From the NCBI GenBank assembly GCA_916048055.1, contig CAJZHL010000023.1:158318-222317 (forward strand): 64,000 nt of DNA, in the 5' to 3' direction. This stretch comes from Pedinophyceae sp. YPF-701 (lineage: Eukaryota > Chlorophyta > Pedinophyceae). The position numbers were made by a program, and so were the translations under genes. Below the pieces are notes generated by a model. It was given only the letters and a program-made list of their open reading frames with translations. It did no database searches and was not told the DNA's origin. Positions 20,897 through 32,244 of the stretch are shown here, one piece after another. Numbering within the stretch: the stretch's first letter is position 1; every line of letters starts with the position of its first letter.

Positions 20897-21833
20897 TCAA
20901 ATAGGTTTGATGCGGAAATGGAGTTGGATGAGCGAGAAGACGAGGCACTTGAGGTCCTGGACGAGGTAGTAGAAGGTCCGGAGGCCCTCGGGGTCCTTCG
21001 AGTTGTTGACATCCACCATCGACCCTATCTTGGTAGTCGCAAAAGAGATATGGTCGGGCCCACACACCACCTCGAGTTCCTGCCGGCCGGCCTTGTCCGG
21101 CTCCGGCCAGTTCGAGTCGTCCTCCTCGATAATCTTCGAGTCCTGCGGCCGGGAAACGCGCGCGGGGCCGCGTGGGCGCGGAGCGCCGGCGCCTGGGCGG
21201 CGCGGAGGGTGCGCGCGTGTGCTGGGACGCACCAGAATGATGCGTTTGAGCTCCGCGAGGACCTCCTTGGTGACGTAGCACTCCTTGCGGATCATGGTGT
21301 CGTTCTTGTAGTTCGAGTTGTTCGCGTACCGGAGCTGCGTGGGCGCGGGAGGGGCGGGGGAGCGTCGCGGCGGGGCCGTCGTGCGGGATGCGCGGCCGTT
21401 TGGCGCGGCAGTGGAGCGCTCGGGTGGCGAGCGGCCGCGTGGGATGAGAAATCAGTGCGGAAGCGAGCATAAAGCGCGGTGGCGGCGAAAAACAAAGCAG
21501 CATGCAACAAGGCGCTCGTGTGCCTCCCCAGGAGCAAGATACACCTCGAATTTCGATCCACCTGGACCTCCACATAGCGTGCGTCAACTGGAGACGTCGC
21601 ACGAGCCGCGCGCGGCCCCCGGACCGCCGCCCGCTCTCAGCAGCAACACACCAGCGGCCCGCCGGGGCCCGCTCGCGCGCCGCAGCCCCGCGTTCGGCCG
21701 CCAGACGGCGCCACAGCACCCCCACGGCGCTCACCTTGCCGTCCGGCTGGAACTCGAACTCCAGAAACTCGTGTCCGAACTGCCCTTTGTGTCCAACATA
21801 GTATCGCACGTAAAAATCGTCCCCCCCCGACAT
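20897..21833 (-). CDS. MAGO: Mago nashi, exon junction complex core subunit
   Basis: Exons 21735-21833, 21233-21334 and 20897-21142 give 148 residues, the normal Mago length. The start [20 protein letters not shown], the middle [18 protein letters not shown] and the end [20 protein letters not shown] are near-invariant family sequence. Mago dimerises with Y14 and clamps eIF4A-III onto spliced mRNA as part of the exon junction complex. This fits an intron-rich genome. The central [17 protein letters not shown] stretch is closest to plant and algal forms from memory. It has two short introns (GTGAGC and GTGCGT donors). Its 5' end faces the FAD-CS gene across 357 bases. Confidence 0.97.
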
Positions 21834-22190
21834 CCTGCGGCCCGGTTCCCTCGCCCCACGCACTCTACAGCGCTAGCTCCGCCGCGTGACAAAGTGCGAC
21901 CGCGCCTAGCGCTCCACAGGGCCCGGACGGCCGCGCAGCAGTTTGCGACGGGTGTCAGAGAGGCCGGTGGCGGCTTGGACGCTGCGCTGCGACGTCGTAC
22001 GAGGGCTCACGCGTTCGCGGAGGGCGCGGGAGTGCCGGGGCGCGCGTGCGGCGTGAGCCCTCGCCCCGGCCGCGCTCGCTGACAGGTGGGGGGGCGTGTT
22101 GGCGACGCCCCCCGGCCGCGAACGCGGCGCCGCTGCGGCCAAGGCCGCGGCGGACGCTCGGCTGCCAGCACGACCTCGTGGATACGGAAG
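21834..22190. other. Divergent promoter region
   Basis: 357 bases between the Mago nashi start (minus) and the predicted FAD-CS start (plus). No specific element recognised. Confidence 0.4.
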
Positions 22191-24822
22191 ATGATCATGC
22201 CAGGCGACCGTTCGGCCGGAGAGGTGCGTCGCGGATCGTCGGTGTCGATGCGAGCGCCGTGGGTGCTGCTGCGATCCTACGCTACGGAGCGCGTTGCCAC
22301 GCAGCACGACGGCGCAAATAATACACGTGACTCTCAGCGCGTTCCGCGCGCAACGCTGGGACGGTGCGGGCCCTCAGAAGCGCATCAACGAAATACGATC
22401 GTTCGTGTTTTTTTTTTTGCAGGCGGCTCCGGCGCCGGAGAACGACCCCTGCTACGACGTCGTGATTATAGGCACCGGGCTGGCCGGCCTCGCAGCCGCG
22501 ACGCGCCTGCCGCGCGGCGTGCGCGCGGTCGCCGTGTCGCAAGCGGGCGCGTGGCTTGCCGGCGAGCGTCAGCGCGCCGCGCGCCTCGAGGCCGAGCTCT
22601 GGCGGTACCCCAGCACCACGAGCCTGCACGCGGACCCCGAGGCGCTCCGCAGCTTCGCGAAGGAGCACGGAAGGCTGAACGAGCTGCTCAAGGTGCGCTG
22701 CGTGAACGAACGCGCCGAAGCTCTGTGGCGCGCGAATGCGGCCAGCAGCACTCGCATCTGCCCTTGTCGGCTGCACCGGCGCACGGGAAACAAATCACAC
22801 GGCGTCCTGGGCGGTTGGTGCGCCGGCCTCGTCGATCGAGAGGCCGTCAGAGCCGAGCGTTCGACGGACTCGAGAGCGCAATGACTACGTGGCCCGAGGC
22901 GGCCGTTCCGCGCCCCGCGCCCCGCAGACGAGCGCGTCCATGGGCGAACGACCGACGTCGCGCCTGATGCTCGACTTCCAGGACGCCGTGGTGATCCCAG
23001 CGCTCCCCGACGCCCTCCGGCAGCCGATGAAGGCCACCGTCCTCTCCGTCGCGTCGGTTCGCCCGACGTCCGGACCCTCACACTGCACCAGCGATTTTTC
23101 AGCGTCGCAGCCCGCCGGTACCACCCAGCGCAGCGACGGCAACGCGCGGAACGCTGCGAAGAGGGATCTCACCAGCCCTGGACAAGCGTGCGTGTCCATC
23201 GCGCTGTCCGGCGGGCGGCGCCTCCTCGCGCGCGCGGCCATCGTGGCGACGCGCTTCTCGCGCCCGTTTGTCCCCGCGGTGCTCGAACGCGCCGCAGCGG
23301 ACGCCGGTGGCGGTGACAACGCAACGTCGCCGCCGTCGGCGCTGCAGCACGCGTCGGCGCTCGACGTGCGCGCGCTCGAGGCCCGCGGAGTTCGCAAGGC
23401 GGTCGTGGTCGGCGGCGGCATGTCCGCCGCGCTCGCCGCCGCCGCCCTCGCGCGGCGCGGCTTTTCCACAGCGCTGGTCAGTCGCAGGTGTGCTGGCACG
23501 CACCGACGCCCGCACAGCGCTGTTGATGCCGCCGCGGCGTCATGTATGTTTGCGTCGTCGTCGGTGCAGGGACCTGGTCGTGAGCGACGTGGGCGCGAGC
23601 CGCGGGTGGTGCGGGCAGCGCAACTTGCGGGCGTACCACGCACTGGGGTGCCCGAGGGACCGCGCTGCGCTGTGCCGGAGCGCGCTGCAGGGCGGGAGCA
23701 TCACGCCCGATCTCGCGGTACGCCCCACACACACAAACACACACGCGCACACAAATATGATTTGAACAATATTGGAACAGTTTGTTTTCTTCATGTCTTG
23801 TTGCGTGGTTCCATGCTTGGCGTGCGCTCGTGCCATTCAAGAAAGAGAGCTTTTCGTCGCTCCCCGGTCCGGCCGTGACCGTCCCGCCCCGCGCCGCCCC
23901 GCAGGCGGCCCTCAAGCAGCTCGAGAAGTCCGGCAGGCTCGAGATCCTCCAATCCCTATCTATCACCGCAGCCACGCTCTCGACTCCACCCTCCCCCGCG
24001 TCCGCCGACCCGAAGCCCCGCTGGACCCTCGTCCTCAGCAGCGCCACGCTCGGCCAGCGCTCCCTCCTCTGCGACGCCGTCGTGTGCGCCACCGGCACCA
24101 CCTTCGACGTTCGCGACACGCAACACCCGTGCGCGTCCCTCCCGCCGACGCGCATCGTCGCAGGCGCGCCGTGGCTCGACGACGCAACGCAGTGCTGGCC
24201 CGGCGCGCCCGTCTTCGTCCTCGGGGGCCTCGCCCGCCTCGCCGCGGGGCCTCTCTCACACACCCCCGGGGTCCTGCAACGTCAGACCGCGCAGGTCGCC
24301 GCCGCGCTGCGCGCGGTCCTCGCGCCCGTGCCCGCCGTCGACAAGGCGCCCCCGCCGTGGATCGCGGCCCCGGGGGGGGTGTTGGACGCCGTGTCTGACC
24401 CTGCGGTGACGGCGGGGGACTGCGGTGTTGCTGTGGACGGCGAGGCCCCCCCGGCGGGCCCGCTGCGCGCGGTGCGCGCGCCGACGGTTGTGGATACCGC
24501 GGTGCTGCCCGCGGGGCGGTCGCGGGCGGAGGTGCAGGCGTTCCGCTGGGAGGATCGGGGGTGGGATGTGCGGATTGACATCCCCCTGCCTGAGTCAGTG
24601 GATGGGGCGGGCGGGGGCGGGGGCGTGTTCGTGGTGGCGACGCGTTCGTCGCTGGACGTGTGGGCTGTGTGCGCGTCGTGCGCGCACCGGCTGCACGTGC
24701 CGAGGCTGTACGCGTGCGTGCAGGCGCGGCGGACGGCGTGGGCGGTGGACAGGGGCGGGCGGCGCGTGGTGGTGACGCTGGTGAAGGAGAGCGACGCGCC
24801 GTGGTACCACCTGCGCAGCTGA
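22191..24822 (+). CDS. FAD/NAD(P)-dependent oxidoreductase with C-terminal CS domain
   Basis: Five exons (22191-22223, 22423-22692, 22928-23487, 23570-23717, 23905-24822) give 642 residues with all phases consistent. The second exon carries a dinucleotide-binding Rossmann start, DVVIIGTGLAGLAAATRL. Near residue 275 a second nucleotide-binding motif, KAVVVGGGMSAALAAAALA, is followed downstream by DAVVCATGTTF, the ATG-type motif of two-dinucleotide flavoproteins. The last 110 residues (from about FRWEDRGWDVRIDI to DAPWYHLRS) look like a CS/p23-type beta-sandwich, usually a chaperone-interacting module. Substrate is not predictable. The first exon (11 residues) is the least certain. The upstream neighbour is Mago on the opposite strand. 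Confidence 0.7.
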
Positions 24823-25084
24823 GCTCGCGCAGGCACCGAAACTGCACTTGATACATATATAGATAGATAGAAAAAGGAACTCTCAATTGTTTAGACTGTT
24901 GTGAATACTCGATGCATTTTGCGGCGCATGACACGCACCGTTCGCGTTATCTGAATATCGGCCCACGGTCCGTCGTATCAGGTAGAAGTAGAACAAACAA
25001 TAGGAAATCATACCAATCGCTCGCGTGCTTGTGAGTGACCCTCACCCCGGACAAGTCCCGGCGCCTCACACGCCGCCGCGCGCA

Positions 25085-27000
25085 TCAGTGCGCCCCGAAC
25101 CGTCTCGACCGCCCCGCGAAATCCTCCACCGCCGCCTTCAGCTCCCCGCTCGTAAAGTCCGGCCACAACGCATCGCAAAACCACAACTCCGCGTACGCCG
25201 CCTCCCACAGCAAAAAGTTGCTCAGGCGCCGCTCGCCCGACGTCCGCACCAGCAGGTCCACGTCGCCCATCCCGGAGCTCCCCAGCCGCGACGCAATCGC
25301 CTCCTCCGTGATGTCCGCCGCCGCCGCGCGTCCGCTCGCGACCTCCGCTGCCAGCTCCTGCGCGGCGCGCACCACGTCCTGCCGCGCGCCGTAGCTCAGC
25401 GCGACGCCGAGCCGCAGCCCGCCGCCCCCGGCCGTCTCCGCCTCGGCCCACCGCGCCGCCGATTGCAACGGCAGCGGCAGGCGGGATAGGTCTCCGAGAA
25501 ACCGGAGCTGGACGCCGTTGCGGCGCAGCTCGGGCACCTCCTGCGCTCGGAGCGTGGGCGGGGGCGCGGTGTGGGGCGGCGCTGCGCGCTGGCGAGCACT
25601 TGGATGGCGGACGCAGCGGGAATTGAGGATTCAAGACTGGTGTTTGAACTGAATTCGCGGGAGTTGAGTTGAGTTGCGTGGACGGTGCGCAGTGGTGGTG
25701 CGCAGCGTGGCGCGGGCGCGGCGCACGGCCGGCGTTCCGCCTCGTCCGCGCTCCGGTGCGCAACGCACAACAGTAGCAGCTGCGCGTACAGCACAAAGAT
25801 GCACAGTGGGGCACACGCCTTGCGAAGCGTGGACTCGAGCAGGGAGAGCAGGCCGGACACCTCGCTGCTCCCGCGTCGCCAGTTCTCCGTCGAAAACGCA
25901 AACACCGTGATCGCCGGCACCCCCCACGCGCCGCAAGCGCGCACCGTCTCCCTGAGAGCGTCGACGCCGCGTTCGTGCCCTGCGCGGGGTGGTGCGGCGG
26001 GCGGAGGGCTGTCGGGGGGCGGTGCGGCGCGGCGGGGCAGTCGGGCGCGTAGGACGCGTGGGGAGTTGCGGAAACATGGTTGGCGGTGGGACGGTGCGTG
26101 CCGTTGAGGGTCGGGAGGCCGCGTTGCTCGGCCCAGCGCGTGTTCCCGTCCATGATGATGCCGATGTGCTTCGGGAGCGACGCCTTCGGAATCGAGAGCT
26201 CCGGAATGTCGCGCCCTGCGCACAGATGCACCGATGCGGGGCTATGAGAGCGCGCGAGCGGCGGTCCGAGGCCCCGCGGCTCCGAAGGAAGCGCGTGCTG
26301 CGATAGCGAGGAGCTGTGCGGGTGCGTTGCGTGCGGAACCGCGGCGCTGGAAGGGCGCGTGCGTGCGTGTGCGGGGCGTTGTGTGGCACCGGCTCCGGCA
26401 GCAAGAAACGCCCGGGGCGCTCCGGACGGCGCTGAGCGGAGCGGGAGGCTGGAAGTTCGATACGACGTGTCGGTGTGCGGCGTTGTCGACGGAGAGGGAG
26501 GCCCGTTGCAGGACGCGGGCGGCCTGGGCGGCCGCGAGCCGTTGCAGTGCCTTCCCTGGAGTCTCCCGCAACACGCAGCGGACGGCATCGACTGCCGTCT
26601 CCTGGGCTGCTGGAACAATACAGCGACTTTCCTTCGGGCGCCGTGCGGCCGCGTGCGACGGCGTCCATGTGGCGCAATTCGCACCTGAGTCCTGTAGTGT
26701 CTTCTCCGCACCCTCCCCAGCCCTCGGCAGCAGCGCTGACGTCACGACAACGTGCCGCGCGGTTAGCTCCGCCCTCGGACCGCACGCCCGGCGCCCGCGG
26801 CACGGTGGCGCCCGCGCACGCAGCGCGTAGCCGGCCCCGCGCCGTGCGGGCGGCAAGCCCGCAGTGCACCGCGCGTTCGGCGTCGCACCGAGCTGGACCG
26901 ACATGCTCCCCGCGCTCCACCGAATGGCGCGCGCAGCCGCCGCGGCGGCCCCATCGGCCGCGGCGACCCGCAGCACGCCCCGGAAGTAGACCCCCACCAC
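25085..27000 (-). CDS. cis-prenyltransferase (undecaprenyl/dehydrodolichyl diphosphate synthase family)
   Basis: Adds isopentenyl units in cis to an allylic diphosphate, giving long polyprenyl chains (dolichols or plastid polyprenols). Exons 26685-27000, 26102-26215, 25819-25979 and 25085-25540 give 348 residues, or 316 if translation starts at the in-frame ATG at 26904. Conserved regions appear in order: HIGIIMDGNTRWAEQRGLP with the catalytic Asp, GHERGVDALRE, ITVFAFSTENWRR, LRFLGDLSRLP, and VDLLVRTSGERRLSNFLLW followed by AELWFCDALWPDF. The N-terminal 100 residues are Ala/Arg-rich without acidic residues at first and may be a plastid transit peptide. Two introns begin with GC rather than GT (26101 and 25818), as required to restore the family sequence. 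The first exon rests on phase and a CAG|GTGCGA donor only. Confidence 0.85.
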
Positions 27001-27193
27001 GACTGGCGGGGGTGCTCGCGCCTGCGCAGACCGGCACGCGGTATCTGAGGCGCTCTGCGCGCCTCACCGCGATAGATACGATACATAGCTACCTATTTCT
27101 CTCAGTTTCGCTCCACATCACGACTGAACTAGGCTACTTTTGCGCACGCACTCGCTATTGCTGTTGTGCTGCAGCTGCTCCCGCGCGTGCGCG

Positions 27194-28530
27194 ATGAGCA
27201 CCGCTCTGGCCCGCCTGCTGCTCCGCGACACTCTCCCCTCTGCGCGGCGCGCGCACGCGTGTCTCCGCGGCATGAGCAGCGCGCGCGCCGCCCCGAGCCC
27301 GTCGGCACCCGAAGCAGCCCCCAGCGACGCGATCTACGGGTGCAACGTGTACGTCTCGGAGGCCGAGCGGATAGATATCGTCAACGAGCTCGAGGGACTG
27401 TGCCGCCGCGACCCGAAGGTCGCGTACATGGGCCGGTTCGTCGACCTGCCCTACCAGCGCACCAGTTTCTCCCTCGTAGCGGCCGAACGCGACGGGTGAG
27501 ACACCCCCGCACCACACCCAGGAACCAAACATCTTGTTTACTACACGTTCATTTCATTTTAATGGTAATTACTTGACTGATCATCCCGCGCGGTGGACAC
27601 ATAATAACACTTGCGCGCTGGTCGCGTGCCGTCCGCAGGGAGGCGCTGGCGCGGCGCGTGGCGGACGTGGGCACGCGCGCCGTCGCGCTCATCGACCTGC
27701 GCGCCCACGACGCCACCCACCCGCGCCTCGGCTCCCTGGACCACGTCAGCGTCCACCCTCTAACCCCCGCCGCAACCCTCCACGCCGCCGGCGTGATCGC
27801 GCGCGCCGCGGGCGGCGCCGTCGCGCGCGGGTACCCCGCGATCCCCGTGTACTACTACGGCCACGCCGCCGCGGGCCCCGCGCCGTTCCCGCGCCTGGCG
27901 GACGTCAGACGGAAGCTGGGGTACTTCCGGGGGGGGTCTGTCGGGCGGTGGCGCGGGCCGCGCCGGCGGCGGCGGCGGCCCGCGCGTGACGAGGGCCCCG
28001 CGGCGCCGCGCGACGCGACGGGGGTCTGCACGATCGGGGCGGTGCCGTGGGTCGTGAATTACAACGTGGCGCTGCGGTGCGGGGAGGAGAGGATGGCGGA
28101 CGCGCGCGCGATCGCGCGGGCAGGTGCGCGGACGCTTTTCCGACGAAAGATTCGTGCGTTTATTTTATTTCACGGATTTTCCCGCGGTTTGCGCGCCGTG
28201 GGGTGCCCGCGCGCGTTGTTTTGAGCCTGCACGTGCTGCGTGATTGCGCGACGACGGTCCGCGCGCGGGTGGCTGCGCGGTGCTGCAGTGAGCGAGCGCG
28301 GAGGGGGCCTCGCGGCCGTGGAGGCGATGGCGTTGCCGCACGGCGGCGGGATCATCGAGGTGGCGTGCAATTTACTGGACCCTGACGTCAGCGGGCCGGG
28401 GGGGGTGTTGCGCGAGGTCGAGCGGCTCGCACGGGAGCGCGGCATCGAGGTCGCGGGGGAGTACACGATCAGGGAGAGCGCCACGGAGCTCGCGGCCCGC
28501 GCTGCCGCGCAGCTTGCAACGACAGCGTGA
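27194..28530 (+). CDS. Formiminotransferase-like protein (FTCD N-terminal domain type)
   Basis: Exons 27194-27495, 27639-28123 and 28289-28530 give 342 residues. After an Arg/Ala/Leu-rich leader that looks mitochondrial, the domain runs through YGCNVYVSEAERIDIVNELE, HPRLGSLDHVSVHPL, ADVRRKLGYFRG and GVCTIGAVPWVVNYNVALRC. These match the formiminotransferase N- and C-subdomains of FTCD, which transfer a formimino group from formiminoglutamate to tetrahydrofolate. There is no cyclodeaminase domain, as in plant homologues whose true reaction is uncertain. The final exon includes a Gly-Gly-Val-Leu encoded by the recurrent G-run motif. It is divergent from the cis-prenyltransferase gene. Confidence 0.85.
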
Positions 28531-28709
28531 GCGAGGGTCGTGGCCGTGGCGGGGCGTCGCGCGGGCCGCTGTGAGTCGCAGCGCGCCGGCGCGGCTCACA
28601 TTTTATTTTTCTAGCCGGCCTCGGCCGTCGTGGGCCGCTGGAGTCGCGGGTCGCGCCGCGCGCGGTGTCGCAAACGCGTGCCGGTGTGCTCTCTCTCTCT
28701 CGGGGCGGA

Positions 28710-30566
28710 TCACGACATGAACAGGCGGAACATCGTCGCGCCGATGGCCACGAACGTCATGAGCGTACCGGAGAAGTACTTGATCTGCACACACGGCACG
28801 GCCAACACGAGTTCAGACCTCGTCAAACGGCGCATGCCCGGGAGCGACGCACGGCCCGCGGGACGGCCGCCAGGCCCGCAGCTCCGCACGAAATAACGCG
28901 AAATGATCTCTCGCGCGCGCGCGTCGGCGCGGGCGCACCATGTCGTTCTTGTTGGCCTCGAGCGCCGTGCGCTGGACGTGGATCTCGCGTTCGACGCGCT
29001 GGTCCTGCTGGTTGAATCCTTCTTCCATCTTCTTCAGCTCCTCGCGCAGCCGCGACCGCTCGAGGTTCAAATCGAGCCGCTGCGAGCTCGCCTGCTTTTC
29101 CAGCTCATGCCTCGCGTCGACGCGCAGGCTCCGCACGTCGTTCTGCAGGCCCTGAATGTCCCGCTGCGTGGACGCGCGGTCCATTTCGCGCTGCTTCACC
29201 GTGTCGAGCCGCCACCGCTCCTGGTCCTGCGCCAGGTCCCGCAACGCGTCCCGCACGTGCGCCGTCGTCGCGTAGTCCCGCGCCACCTTCGCGAGAATCT
29301 CGTTCGAGATCTCCGCGATCACCTGCGTCACCGCGTCCGCCTGCACGCACGCCGCACCGCACCGCAAACTCAAAACACCCCCCCCCACACCGCCGCGCTG
29401 CGCGAGCGGCGGGTGCGGCGCGGGCCCGCACCTGCTCGCGCGTGAGGCCGCTCTTGCCGCCCTCGACCCCCAGCCCCTGCAGCTTGCGCGAGATCTCGAT
29501 CTGATTGACCAGCAGGCCCGTTCCCGCGCCGAGGTATGACGAGCGCTCGCGCTCCACCAGCTCCTGGAAGCGGGCGTCCGCGGTGCCCGGCGCGCCCCCC
29601 GCGACGTCGCTCGGGTACAGCGGCGACCGTTCGCGCCACGGGCGGCCGCCGTCGGCGTCGCCGCCGCCCCCCGCGGCCCCCAGACCCACCGCGAGGTCCA
29701 CTGGCGCGCCCGCGTCGCCCTGCTTGCGCTGCTGCTCCTGCTGCTGCGCCTGCGCGGAGAAGGACCGCCCCGGCGGCTCCGCGGGCGGCGCGCCCGCCTG
29801 GGCCCGCGCGCCGGTCGCGGCGAGCGCTGCACCACTGGCAGCTGCAACGGCCGGAGCGGCCGCCTCCGCAGCGGGGCCTCCGGCCGCACCTGCGCGCCGA
29901 GGGGCGAGATACAGTGAGGAATAGGCGGGAGGGGCGCGGAACGGGCCGGTATAGGCGCGGACGCGCTCAAAAAGCGTGACGTAGGTCGTGTTGCAGTTGT
30001 GGGGTGGGGGGCGGAGCCGGGGCGCGCGCGTTCGCGGCGCGCGCGGGCGCGAGTGGCGCAGGGGGCGCGGAGGTGCGCGCGGCGCGTGTTTTGGGGCGGA
30101 GCCGTGCGGGCGTACCGGCGGCACCCGTGCGCGCAGGTGCGGAGGTTGCGGGCTGGGTTCCCGGGCCGTCGCCGGCCACGGGGCCCGGCATTGGGATCGC
30201 GCCGCCGTCTATGCTGTGCGTCGCGGGCGAGCTACCCGGGGCGCGCGAGAACGCCCGCGCGCCGCCCGCGGCGCGCCGTCGCAGCGTGCCTGGACTCGCG
30301 CACCCAAACCGGCCGAACACGCCGCCGTCCGCGGTGCCCTGGCCTTCTCCGCGCTCGTGCGCGAAGAACTGCGACACAGACGCCGTCTGCGCGCCGTTCA
30401 GGCGCGCTTCGATGCGCGACGCGGCGGGGAGAGCAGCCTCCAGGGCCCCAGGCAGGGCGCCCGCGGCCCCGCCTGGGAGGCGGTTCCACGCCGCAGCGCC
30501 CTCGCACACGCTCGCTAGCGACGCGAGCGACTCGCCGGCGGCGCGCAAGCGCCCCAGACTGCGCAT
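28710..30566 (-). CDS. CCDC90/MCUR1-family mitochondrial coiled-coil membrane protein
   Basis: Exons 30116-30566, 29432-29889, 28939-29340 and 28710-28784 give 461 residues. The first 260 residues are Ala/Pro/Gly-rich, starting with an Arg-rich leader likely to target mitochondria. The conserved part includes GLTREQADAVTQVIAEISNE, a long coiled coil (LQNDVRSLRVDARHELEKQ; RLDLNLERSRLREELKK) and a C-terminal membrane helix (IKYFSGTLMTFVAIGATMF). This layout is the DUF1640 family (MCUR1, CCDC90B, yeast FMP32), inner-membrane proteins tied to calcium uptake or complex assembly. The role in algae is not established. The family match rests on the coiled-coil plus C-terminal anchor pattern and is strong. 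Confidence 0.85.
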
Positions 30567-31025
30567 GGCGCCGCGTCTGCCCAGATCGCCCTCGCCGCGA
30601 TGCGCCCTCAACGACCGCACCCGATTCCGCGCGCGTGGTCCGGAAGAGAGGCTGCGGGGCGCGTGCGTTCGCTAGACGGCCGCGAGTGCCGCGCGGCGCG
30701 CTGCCGCGCGGGCCTTGGGGGCCGCGCACGGCCGTGTGATGCGTGTCGCAACGGGGGGGGAGCAGTAAAGAGGATTGTTTGGGGAGTTGGGGTGGTCGGG
30801 CGAGGTGGCATTGGGCTGCGGCGGCGGCGGCGGCGCGGAGGCGGAGGGGGGCTGTCGTGGAGTGACGGTGCGGGCACGCGGGACGCCGCGGCGAGTTGTC
30901 GGAGGGCTGCGAGGCGTTGGAAGGCACGCGCAGGTGCGCGGCGTAGGTCTAGGCGGTCGCGGCGCTGCGAGCGTGAAGTTTGGGAGCAGCTGAGTGGTCC
31001 ACGGTTGGTTTGAGGTGGGGGGGGC
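30567..31025. other. Divergent intergenic region
   Basis: 459 bases between the CCDC90-family start (minus) and the acidic-tailed gene start (plus). G-rich on the plus strand toward 31020; no element recognised. Confidence 0.4.
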
Positions 31026-32244
31026 ATGGACGTGGAACCAGCGGGCAGTGATGGGTGGCAGGAGTTGGTGAGGGCGATTCCGTCCGCGGAGGTGTTCCGC
31101 AGCGACGAGTTCGGCGCCGTAGCGGAGCGTCTGCGATCGAGGTACGCCGCGGGGCCGCCACACGCGCGGACCGAGCGCCCACGCCGCTGGCACGAGCGCT
31201 GAGGCTCCACGCACGAACCGGACGCCGCGCTTCCGTGCCCGTGCGCAGCTGCGAGAAGCTCCACGCGGCGCTATCGACATGCAACCGTCTCGACGCGTCC
31301 GGGGCGGTGCCCCAGGGCGGCAGCAGTAGCGCGGAGGCGCGCCTGGAGGCTGCGCTGCAACTCGCCCACAGCTCACGCCTGACGGTGCTCGCGCCGCCGT
31401 GGTTCACGCCGGGACAGGACCTGCTGTTCTACAAAGGGCCGTACCCGGCGCAGGAGATGCTATCCTCGACGCTGTTCGACCTCGACGACAGGTAAACAAC
31501 CAAACACGTGTTCGTGTTCATCCGCAGTCATGAAAACATGGTTCTGTGTTTCTTTTGGCCCTATAGCTACCTGCGCGCGGCGCCGACGTGCACGCGCTCG
31601 GCTCGCGCGCGCAGGGACCGGGCGGCGCGGGCGAAGGCGGCCCGTGCGGCCGCCGCCAGGCAACGGGCTGCGGCACCCAGACAGCAACCTGTGGAGGCGC
31701 CCAGCGCGGAGCCGCAGACCCCGTCCGAGACCCCAGAATCGCCCGTCGAGGTGAGATCCGCTCGCGCAGCCCAATCGCGCGCCGCCATGCTCGACCCCCC
31801 CCCAACCCAACCCCCCCCCTCAACACATGCCACCCTACTACTACTTGTCATTTTGCGAATCAAAGTTGGTTGCAACTCTCTGATTGACTCATTATGAATT
31901 ATTCAATGGATTCTCGACGTTTTTGTTCCACTTCGCGGGCGCTTCTGCCACCGCTGGTGTGTTGTTTTCAATGACACTGCGTTGCTCCTCCGCTCTGCCA
32001 AGCGCACCGCGTCGCGCCGACAGCCGCCCCGTCTGTCCGCGCGCAGGAGGAGGCCGCGAAGGAGCCGCAGCCGAGTGCGGTGGACATCGCGGCGGCGGCG
32101 GGCGGCATGCAGGGCGAGGGCGAGCTCGGCGGGTTTGCGATGGACAACGACGACGTCATGGCCATGGCCATGGGGGAGTTTTACGAGGGGGAGTCGGGGG
32201 GGGAGTCGGACGAGGAGGAAGACAGCGACTCGGACGAGGACTGA
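31026..32244 (+). CDS. Unknown protein with Arg/Ala-rich helix and acidic tail
   Basis: Exons 31026-31141, 31249-31491, 31567-31750 and 32047-32244 give 246 residues with consistent phase. No domain is recognised. In order it has a helical N-terminus (WQELVRAIPSAEVFRSDEFG), a segment rich in aromatic residues (APPWFTPGQDLLFYKGPYP), a basic Arg/Ala-rich helix starting YLRAAPTCTRSARARRDRAA, and a strongly acidic Ser/Asp/Glu tail (GESDEEEDSDSDED) that looks like a casein-kinase-2 target or a nuclear/chromatin-type acidic tail. The acidic end and smooth splice pattern argue that it is a real gene. Function unknown. Confidence 0.6.
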
